Made by a program: the position numbers and the translations under genes | From: Gammaproteobacteria bacterium UBA2955 | Lineage (GTDB): Bacteria > Pseudomonadota > Gammaproteobacteria > Pseudomonadales > Azotimanducaceae | DNA length: 11,998 bases | NCBI GenBank assembly: GCA_002348825.1 | Contig: DEBN01000009.1 | Coordinates: 1 to 11,998 of the forward strand | Direction: 5' to 3' | Notes under the pieces: model-generated | Databases searched by the model: none | Told to the model about the DNA's origin: nothing | What the model saw: only the letters and a program-made list of their open reading frames with translations | Part shown: positions 6,465 through 11,998 of the stretch, in pieces | How the letters are laid out: each line of letters starts with the position of its first letter | Numbering within the stretch: position 1 is the first letter of the stretch

Positions 6465-6484
6465 TAATCCGAAGGGCGGGATCG

Positions 6485-7189
6485 CTATAGGTCGGCGAGT
6501 ACAGTGTTAATGTTTTGTCTATATACCGTTCTTATTCCGGCGACTTTGCGCTGAAAAGCAACAAACGCTTTGCTGGGATTAGCGTTGGCCAATAGACCCT
6601 CGAGATTTTCAGCGCCTGCAAAAGCTAAGTGCGTGACATTGCTGTCCGCACCGCCTTGAACGCGCCATAATCCGTAGGCTCCGTTAACGGAACCATTTTT
6701 GACTTGAGCTTCCATTAGAGTTTCGTAAGCCTTCACATAAGCAGCTTCGTCTGAAATGCTCATTTGCCACACGGCGTAGGACGAATCCTTGGTGTAATCT
6801 CCGCCCGCTACTAAAGTACGCATTAGTTGCTGTGATTTAAAATCGGCTTGTCGCGATAACACCGCAGAGACATTTGCCCAATCACGGCACTGCGCCAACG
6901 AGGCAAACGCTTCGGTCATGGCTGCGGCGTCAGCGAAATTCCAGATAATGGAATGCGTAACGTCTTCGTTACCATTGAACGACTCGCGCATTATGCGAAT
7001 CGCGGTGGGCATGTTTTTTCGGCACTCCGACTGAGCAAAATTCGCGAAGGCCGCAGCAACACTGGCCTCATCCGTCGTGGTTAATTGAAAAACCGCGGCA
7101 AATTCAGGAATGTTTGTCTCAGCATGATCGTCGGAAAAAGCGGTATTGCTAAAGAACAGGAGTGCCAGCGAAAGTAAAAATCGTCTCAT
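6485..7189 (-). CDS. Secreted/periplasmic protein made of two related modules, function unknown
   Basis: A 234-residue protein with a clear signal peptide: MRR, a hydrophobic core LLSLALLFFS, and an A-F-S cleavage site after residue 19. The mature part is two copies of one module. Residues about 31-125 begin AAVFQLTTTDEASV and residues about 138-230 begin YAVWQMSISDEAAYV. Both then run through a helix, a central strand and a late V-T-H (78-79 and 186-187) before a second helix. The strand-helix-strand layout suggests a pair of ferredoxin-like or dimeric alpha/beta barrel units, but this is inferred from pattern only. Cys56 and Cys101 occur only in the first copy and could form a disulfide. 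The ATG has AAGGA 6 bases upstream. A Fur-box-like site lies about 86 bases upstream, so iron-dependent control is possible. I do not recognise the family and assign no reaction. Confidence 0.8.
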   Translation of the reverse strand: MRRFLLSLALLFFSNTAFSDDHAETNIPEFAAVFQLTTTDEASVAAAFANFAQSECRKNMPTAIRIMRESFNGNEDVTHSIIWNFADAAAMTEAFASLAQCRDWANVSAVLSRQADFKSQQLMRTLVAGGDYTKDSSYAVWQMSISDEAAYVKAYETLMEAQVKNGSVNGAYGLWRVQGGADSNVTHLAFAGAENLEGLLANANPSKAFVAFQRKVAGIRTVYRQNINTVLADL

Positions 7190-7274
7190 TGTATTTCCTT
7201 GTCGTTTTCAAATTTCCGTAATGGCCAGCGCAAACTGATGCGCTACGAAAAAGTAGCATGGCTGGGGTTCAAAT

Positions 7275-7293
7275 GGGAATGATTCTTATTAAC
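7275..7293. promoter_or_regulatory. Fur-box-like site
   Basis: GGGAATGATTCTTATTAAC matches 13 of 19 positions of the Fur consensus GATAATGATAATCATTATC, including both AATGAT and TTATTA-like halves. It lies 86-104 bases upstream of the secreted-protein start, within promoter range. Only by-eye matching was done. Confidence 0.4.
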
Positions 7294-7422
7294 AATGTTA
7301 TTTTGGCCTCAAAAGGCAAATAGCGACTCGAGGTCAAAAGCCTCTGAACGTCAAAGCGTATCCGACGCTTACGTCAATCTGTTCAGAAGCTCGAGCGGTG
7401 AAGTCGGGCCGTGGTTAGATCC

Positions 7423-7441
7423 AAATGGCGTTGCAGACGCC
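7423..7441 (-). terminator. Weak terminator-like hairpin after the short-chain dehydrogenase gene
   Basis: On the - strand GGCGT-CTGCA-ACGCC is followed by ATTTGG, starting about 12 bases past the stop codon. The 5-base stem and very short T-run make it a weak candidate. Confidence 0.3.
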
Positions 7442-7452
7442 TTTATACCTGA

Positions 7453-8304
7453 CTAGTCCTTGGCCATCCCGCCGTCGACATTCAGCGTCTGCCCTGTGAT
7501 GTTAGCTGCGGCGTCGGATGCGAGAAACAATACTGCTTCGGCTATATCGCCTGTGGTTTGCTCCCGCCGCATGGCGGTCTGGGGCATACCTTCACTGGCG
7601 TATCTGCCTTCGCCAACACCGACAAACCACTCCCGCGGATCTTCGCCCTTGAAGCGTGGGTGATTCTCGACCATGGCCTCTGAAATTTCCCGCCAGCCGT
7701 CGGTATAGATTATCCCGGGACAAATCGCGTTGACGTTTATGTTATGCCGCCCAAGCTGATCCGCGAGTACCTGGGTGTAGCGAATCAGCCCGGCTTTGGT
7801 ACTGTGGTAACTTGCGGACAAGGGTACGAGGTCTACATGGGGCATGCCCGGCCGACCGGCGAGGGATGACATGTTGATGATTTTGCCCGACCGCTGCTCG
7901 ATAAAATGCGGCATGACCGCCTCACACATCAGCACCGGCGCTTTCAAACTCATCGCGTAGGTCCCGTCCCATAGGGCCTCTACGTCGGCAAGTGGGTTGT
8001 CTTTGTCGTCGATGTCGGCCGCGGCGCCACCACCAACACTGTTCACCAGCACATCGATTTTGCCGAATGCATCGATGGCCGCAGCGACCATTTTTAGGAT
8101 CACCGCGGATTTGGTGATGTCGCCCGCCACAGCCACTACGCGCGCCCCAAGTGCGTCTAACTCCTGCGCCAGCGCCTGGGTATTTGCTTCGCTGAACGAG
8201 TTGATGACGACCTTGGAACCCTCTCTGGCGAGTGTTAACGCGACCTCTCTGCCGATGCCTCTGCCGCATGCGGAAATAAGCGATACCTTGCCGTTCAATT
8301 TCAT
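7453..8304 (-). CDS. Short-chain dehydrogenase/reductase (classical SDR)
   Basis: A 283-residue NAD(P)-dependent Rossmann-fold oxidoreductase, cytosolic. The N-terminal cofactor loop is SACGRGIG (11-18), a variant of TGxxxGIG. The NNAG motif is replaced by NSVGG (88-92). The catalytic residues are Ser146/147 (NMSSLAG), Tyr166 and Lys170 (YHSTK), followed by a typical INVNAICPG (189-197) and the C-terminal ITGQTLNVDGG (269-279). The active site is complete, so an alcohol/ketone or similar conversion is expected. The stretch from about 202 to 247 is longer than in short SDRs and may cap the substrate pocket. I chose ATG 8304 because AAAGGA lies just upstream and the SDR core begins there; an upstream in-frame start at 8391 would add 29 unrelated residues and overlap the previous gene. 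It follows the dioxygenase gene by 55 bases on the same strand, so they are likely one operon and one pathway. Confidence 0.92.
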   Translation of the reverse strand: MKLNGKVSLISACGRGIGREVALTLAREGSKVVINSFSEANTQALAQELDALGARVVAVAGDITKSAVILKMVAAAIDAFGKIDVLVNSVGGGAAADIDDKDNPLADVEALWDGTYAMSLKAPVLMCEAVMPHFIEQRSGKIINMSSLAGRPGMPHVDLVPLSASYHSTKAGLIRYTQVLADQLGRHNINVNAICPGIIYTDGWREISEAMVENHPRFKGEDPREWFVGVGEGRYASEGMPQTAMRREQTTGDIAEAVLFLASDAAANITGQTLNVDGGMAKD

Positions 8305-8359
8305 GAGTTTGTCCTTTAAATCCGTGTCAATTGGTTTCGCATCGTCCCTTTGCCTCCGG

Positions 8360-9286
8360 TCACTCGGCGAACTCCAGTCGACCGTCCGCATCCAGACGAA
8401 CAGGTTTCATCGGTTGTTCGAGTGCCCTCTGTGGTGGGCTCAGGTCTTCCCCGGCTGGCAGCGGCGGCGTGAAATAACCCATCGATGGGCCACCCACTGC
8501 GTAGCCCAGCAGGGTCTGAAGCTTTGGGTCTAGGTCTTTGGCTATTTCCGGAGGACAAGAAAGATATTGGTTGTCTTCCTGGCGAAGCCAACCGAGCGTG
8601 TAGTCGATGTTGAGGCCTATTCGATCACTATCGCTCGTATTGGCGCCGGCGCCGTGAAACACCGAACCGGTGAACACCAGCATTGAGCCGGATTGCATCT
8701 CGGCCGCGACGAAGGCGTCGTCGGGCGGTGTTGTGTCATCGGGGAGCCTAGACGAACCCGGAGCGACGCGCGTGGCGCCATTCTCATTCGTGAAGTCGGT
8801 CAGGGCGAGCATTACATTCAGTTGGGGTTCGATTTCAGTCATGAGCCTAGCGAGTACCGGGTTTACCGTGGGTTCAACCTCGGGGGGCGTTGGTATCTGG
8901 CTCCACGCCCAACGATCACGGTGCGGCATCTGGACCTTCTCGCCGGGCAACACACGGATGACCTGAGTAAGGTGCAGCTGAAAGGTATTAGCGTATGGCC
9001 CGAGAAAGCGCTCGACGAGACTAAGGATGCGGGGGTCGATTGCCAGTTCACGGCACAGTGGTGAACGCGCCATTAGAGCGCCAGTGCGAGTTGTTTTATA
9101 GCCGCCGAAATCACTACTGGAGCGCATTGTGGCCTCAATGAAGGGTCGCAGTTCACTATTGATCGATGCAACTTGAGTCTGCGAAGCGAAGTCCTTCAGC
9201 ACGACACAACCGTCGCGCTCGAGGATCTCGGTCAGTTCCTCGCTCGGGGCACCTGCAGGACGAGTCTGTAGTTCGCGTTTACTCAT
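8360..9286 (-). CDS. Phytanoyl-CoA dioxygenase (PhyH) family Fe(II)/2-oxoglutarate oxygenase
   Basis: A 308-residue non-heme iron oxygenase, cytosolic. The double-stranded beta-helix core shows the iron triad His122-x-Asp124 (MPHRDRW) and His211 (SVFHGAGANTS). Arg222 (DRIGLNIDY) is placed to bind the 2-oxoglutarate carboxylate. The N-terminal ILERDGCVVLKDF (21-33) is typical of PhyH-type proteins. Bacterial members hydroxylate many small molecules, so the phytanoyl-CoA name should not be taken as the substrate. ATG 9286 has GAGGGG 5-6 bases upstream; an earlier in-frame ATG at 9385 would lie inside the divergent aminotransferase start and is unlikely. It heads a probable two-gene operon with the SDR, and the pair hydroxylase then dehydrogenase suggests stepwise oxidation of one compound (inference). 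Its TGA stop is a genuine stop. Confidence 0.92.
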   Translation of the reverse strand: MSKRELQTRPAGAPSEELTEILERDGCVVLKDFASQTQVASINSELRPFIEATMRSSSDFGGYKTTRTGALMARSPLCRELAIDPRILSLVERFLGPYANTFQLHLTQVIRVLPGEKVQMPHRDRWAWSQIPTPPEVEPTVNPVLARLMTEIEPQLNVMLALTDFTNENGATRVAPGSSRLPDDTTPPDDAFVAAEMQSGSMLVFTGSVFHGAGANTSDSDRIGLNIDYTLGWLRQEDNQYLSCPPEIAKDLDPKLQTLLGYAVGGPSMGYFTPPLPAGEDLSPPQRALEQPMKPVRLDADGRLEFAE

Positions 9287-9384
9287 TTTTTCCCCTCGTG
9301 CGCTCGAGCGTACGTTGCAAAGAATAGGCTGGCAAGGGTCTGCTCCGAATGCTACTTTCCGATCTCGATTTGAGGAGGCTAACA

Positions 9385-10764
9385 ATGAGCATGCAAGGTC
9401 AGAACCTACCAGATTACCAACACCCGGAAGGCGACTACCGTCATATCTTTTCCTATCATCCTATGAATGTGGAAATCGCGCGTGCCGAAGGCGTGTATAT
9501 CTACGACGACAAAGACAATCGATATTTCGACGCGTCTGGAGGCCCGTTCGCGGTCAACCTGCCGCATAACCACCCGCGCATGAAAGCCGCTATCTCTGAT
9601 CAGCTCGACAAATACGCCTATACCCACCCAGTTTTGTCAGATCCGCTGCGCGCCAAGTTCTGCAGGAAGTTGTCCGAGATCACACCAGGCGATCTGGATC
9701 ATATTTACTTGGTGTCGGGGGGTTCGGAAGCGGTAGAAACCGCCTTTAAGGTTGCGCGGCAGGCGCAAATTTCACGGGGGCACCGTGACAAATACAAAAT
9801 CGTCAGTGTGCACGACAGTTATCATGGCATGACGTTGGCCACGCTGGGCGCGTCAGGATCGCCCGGGTCGCATAAACCGTTTATGCCTATGATTCCCAAG
9901 TGGCCGCACATCCGCCAGTACTCCGATTTCGATCGACCAGAGGGTGTGAGTCGGGAAGAGTGGGGTGTTGAGTGTGCGAAAGCTCTGGAGACGGCAATCC
10001 ATTACGAGGGTGCCCAATCCGTGGCTGCGTTTCTCGCGACGCCTCACGGTTGCGGTGCCGACTATGCGGTGGTGCCGCCGGCGAGTTATTGGCAAACGAT
10101 TCGGGAGATCTGTGACCGTTACGATGTCCTGCTTATTACCGATGAGGTCGTTACCGGGTTCGGCCGCACTGGCCAGTGGTTCGCGATGGATCACTACGAC
10201 GTTGTGCCGGACATTATGACTCTAGCCAAGGGTATCGCGAGCAGCTATATCCCGTTTGGCGCGGTGGCCGTCTCGGCGGATATAAACGCACCTTTTGAGG
10301 CCGGCGAAACTCACTTCGTTCATGGGTTTACCAATGGCGGGCACCCTTTAGGGTGTGCGGCGGGCAGTGAGTTGATCGATATTATTCGCGATGAAAACCT
10401 GCTGGAAAACTGCCGTAAGCAGAGTGAGGTCTTATTCTCCTATCGAGAACAGCTGCTGGCGCATCCAACAGTCAGAGACGTTCGCGGCTGGGGCTTGATG
10501 ATGGTTTTAGAGCTCATAAAGGACAAACAGAGTTTGGAGTTTTTCGACAGCTCGCAACAAGCCGAGAAGCTCTATTCCGCGATAACGCTGAAGCACGGTT
10601 TAGTTATGTATGGCAGTTTGTATGGTCCCAGAAGACAGGCTGCGTTCAGACGTGGTATTCCCTCTTGGCTGTCGCCCCCGCTGACCATTACGAGCGAAGA
10701 GATGCACGATATGGTCGGCCGATTGGACCGCGCGCTTACCGAGTGGGAATCGATTGTGCTGTAG
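9385..10764 (+). CDS. Class III PLP-dependent aminotransferase
   Basis: A 459-residue fold-type I transaminase of the omega-amino acid/4-aminobutyrate type, cytosolic. Visible landmarks are SGGSEAVETA (111-120, phosphate-binding loop), DSYHGMT (144-150, ring stacking), ITDEVVTGFGRTG (251-263, with Asp253 contacting the pyridine nitrogen) and the Schiff-base Lys282 in DIMTLAKGI. The usual EPV-x-G-x-GG segment is ATPHGCGADY (218-227) instead, lacking the acidic residue, which may point to an unusual substrate. ATG 9385 is preceded by AGGAGG (9373-9378) with a 6-base spacer; an earlier in-frame ATG at 9349 has no such site. It is divergent from the dioxygenase-SDR pair with 98 bases between, suggesting shared control and a common catabolic pathway. 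Members of this class move the amino group of omega-amino acids, polyamines, taurine or amines to pyruvate or 2-oxoglutarate; which one cannot be decided here. Confidence 0.93.
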   Translation: MSMQGQNLPDYQHPEGDYRHIFSYHPMNVEIARAEGVYIYDDKDNRYFDASGGPFAVNLPHNHPRMKAAISDQLDKYAYTHPVLSDPLRAKFCRKLSEITPGDLDHIYLVSGGSEAVETAFKVARQAQISRGHRDKYKIVSVHDSYHGMTLATLGASGSPGSHKPFMPMIPKWPHIRQYSDFDRPEGVSREEWGVECAKALETAIHYEGAQSVAAFLATPHGCGADYAVVPPASYWQTIREICDRYDVLLITDEVVTGFGRTGQWFAMDHYDVVPDIMTLAKGIASSYIPFGAVAVSADINAPFEAGETHFVHGFTNGGHPLGCAAGSELIDIIRDENLLENCRKQSEVLFSYREQLLAHPTVRDVRGWGLMMVLELIKDKQSLEFFDSSQQAEKLYSAITLKHGLVMYGSLYGPRRQAAFRRGIPSWLSPPLTITSEEMHDMVGRLDRALTEWESIVL

Positions 10765-10977
10765 CAAGGTTCAATTCCCACGGCTGTGCTTGGACGAAGT
10801 GCCAGGGTATCGCCAACCTGCCGTCACCTGTGGCTATTGCCTGAGCGACATCGAAGAACGCGATTGATCGCAAAATCCGCCAATTACCGGGCGCTGGCGC
10901 CGTCTGTGAAAAGTGGCGAACTCCCACAGAGATGGTTTAGGCGATAACCAAATGAAAATAATGGTAGAGGAGCGATC

Positions 10978-11973
10978 ATGAGTTCGCAGTTTAATTTCAA
11001 AGAGGGTGTCGTCTATGCAAATGGCATCGAGCTTCACTATGTCGAACACGGATCGGGTCCTCTGGTCCTGTTCTGCCATGGGTGGCCCGAGTCGTGGTAC
11101 TCGTGGAGACATCAGTTACAAGCGGTTGGTGACGCAGGATATCGAGCGGTGGCTTTGCATATGCGTGGATATGGAAAGACCACTCAACCAGAGGATGTCG
11201 AGGCGTATACCATTTCCAGTTTGGTGGGTGATGTGGTCGGCAGCGTGGCTGGGCTGGGCGAATCCGAAGCGATCGTAGTCGGCCACGATTGGGGTGGTCC
11301 GGTAGCCTGGTATTCAGCTTTGATGCGTCCCGACGTGTTTCGCGCCGTTGCAGTGTTGTCGGTGCCATTTAACCCGCCGTTTCCTCTTCCAGCAGGAATC
11401 GATCTGAATGATGTAATGCGCGAAAGCGCTGCGGGCAGGCAGTACTACCGCCTGTTCTTCCAAGAGCAGGGCGTGGCAGAGGCGGACTTTGAGCGCGATG
11501 TGCGAAAGAGCATGCTTGGGGTTTTATATGTGTTTAGTGGCGACATCGTCCGCGACCAGATTCATGAAATCGGTTGGGATGGTCATTTTCCAATAGATGA
11601 AACAATGACGGAGCAATTTGTTATACCGGAAAAGCTTCCGGAATGGCTCACCGAGGCAGATCTGGATTTCTATGTCAAAGAGCATACCGCGGCCGGATTC
11701 TCAGGAGGTTTTAATTGGTATAGGAACATCAAGAGGTTGCCGGCACACCTTGCACCTTTTGTCGGTAAGTCTTTGGAACAACCCGCTCTTTATCTTTATG
11801 GGGAGCACGATTTGGTTGCAGGTAATACGCCAGAAGCGTTACACAGCATGCAAGCGACGCTGCCGGATTTGCGTAAATGTTTAAAATTTGAGGGCGCTGG
11901 ACACTGGTTACAGCAAGAGCGGGCCGACGAGGTGAATAAGGAGCTCATCGAATTCTTCGCGTCTTTGGCTTAA
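10978..11973 (+). CDS. Alpha/beta hydrolase, soluble epoxide hydrolase-like
   Basis: A 331-residue cytosolic hydrolase, typical length for bacterial epoxide hydrolases. The HGWPESWYSW oxyanion segment (34-43) is followed by the nucleophile Asp104 in VGHDWGG, the acid Asp278 in YGEHDLVAG and the base His309 in GAGHWLQQE. The cap domain carries the tyrosine candidates that polarise the epoxide: Tyr156/157 in RQYYRLFFQEQG and Tyr248 in GFNWYRN. An Asp nucleophile with two cap tyrosines points to an epoxide hydrolase rather than an esterase (Ser); haloalkane dehalogenases also use Asp but lack the tyrosine pair. It would convert an epoxide to a vicinal diol. ATG 10978 has AGGAG 5 bases upstream. 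It lies 213 bases after the aminotransferase on the same strand, so it may have its own promoter; I see none with confidence. The 25 bases after its stop hold nothing recognised. Confidence 0.92.
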   Translation: MSSQFNFKEGVVYANGIELHYVEHGSGPLVLFCHGWPESWYSWRHQLQAVGDAGYRAVALHMRGYGKTTQPEDVEAYTISSLVGDVVGSVAGLGESEAIVVGHDWGGPVAWYSALMRPDVFRAVAVLSVPFNPPFPLPAGIDLNDVMRESAAGRQYYRLFFQEQGVAEADFERDVRKSMLGVLYVFSGDIVRDQIHEIGWDGHFPIDETMTEQFVIPEKLPEWLTEADLDFYVKEHTAAGFSGGFNWYRNIKRLPAHLAPFVGKSLEQPALYLYGEHDLVAGNTPEALHSMQATLPDLRKCLKFEGAGHWLQQERADEVNKELIEFFASLA

Positions 11974-11998
11974 AAGAGGCGGGCGGCAAAGCAAAAAG

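Larger units (their letters stand above)
6095..6484. other. Gene-free gap upstream of the peroxiredoxin-like gene
   Basis: No recognisable gene. The - strand has a 49-codon open frame (6366-6217) with a hydrophobic stretch (HYAIIAVLFAAATKAVGAAAA) but no ribosome binding site; I do not call it. The + strand open frames here have no family features. The gap holds the leader hairpin at 6116-6133 and the stem-loop at 6441-6464. The promoter of the peroxiredoxin-like gene should lie here, but no clear -35/-10 pair is visible. Confidence 0.5.

Noticed and set aside
10860..10871. 12-base palindrome GCGAT-TG-ATCGC between the aminotransferase and hydrolase genes
   Set aside because: Too short to be significant alone and not placed at a visible promoter or terminator.

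Overview
The window looks like a chromosomal stretch of an uncultured or marine-type proteobacterium, probably gammaproteobacterial. This is inferred from gene density, Shine-Dalgarno usage, protein flavour and moderately high GC by eye; no gene here fixes the taxonomy. No rRNA, tRNA, transposase, phage gene or CRISPR array was seen. UGA is an ordinary stop codon here: it ends the genes at 221-703 and 8360-9286, and tryptophan is read from UGG.

The main discovery is in the middle. Two convergent genes, 3529-4668 (+) and 4946-6094 (-), are each interrupted by one in-frame UGA exactly where a thioredoxin-fold protein carries its redox cysteine. The first reads W-U-G-C, the second F-W-U-P-P-C. 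Upstream and downstream parts are in the same frame, with no frameshift. Each UGA is followed at the right distance by a short hairpin with a G in the second position of its apical loop, as expected for a bacterial SECIS element. I read both as selenoprotein genes: a cytosolic TlpA/redoxin-like protein with a C-terminal helical tail (379 residues, Sec161), and an AhpC/TSA peroxiredoxin-like protein with an extra N-terminal domain and a C-terminal membrane region (382 residues, Sec127). Ordinary gene calling would report four truncated genes with wrong start codons. The host should therefore encode SelA, SelB, SelC and SelD elsewhere.

Left part (1-3247): a small SnoaL/NTF2-like protein and an iron-containing alcohol dehydrogenase form a probable two-gene + strand operon. 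A 337-base gap follows, holding inverted repeats, an 18-base palindrome and a possible terminator for the opposite strand. An aldo/keto reductase then lies on the - strand. It is divergent from the first selenoprotein gene, and the space between them holds an inverted repeat wrapped around a perfect TATAAT.

Right part (6485-11998): a secreted protein made of two copies of one module sits below a Fur-box-like site. Next is a - strand pair of a phytanoyl-CoA dioxygenase-family oxygenase and a short-chain dehydrogenase. Divergent from these are a class III aminotransferase and an epoxide-hydrolase-like alpha/beta hydrolase on the + strand. Together they look like a catabolic or detoxification neighbourhood (oxygenase, dehydrogenases, transaminase, hydrolase), but the substrate cannot be read from the sequence. 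The two Sec redox proteins would fit a role in handling peroxide or disulfide stress in the same cell; that link is inference.
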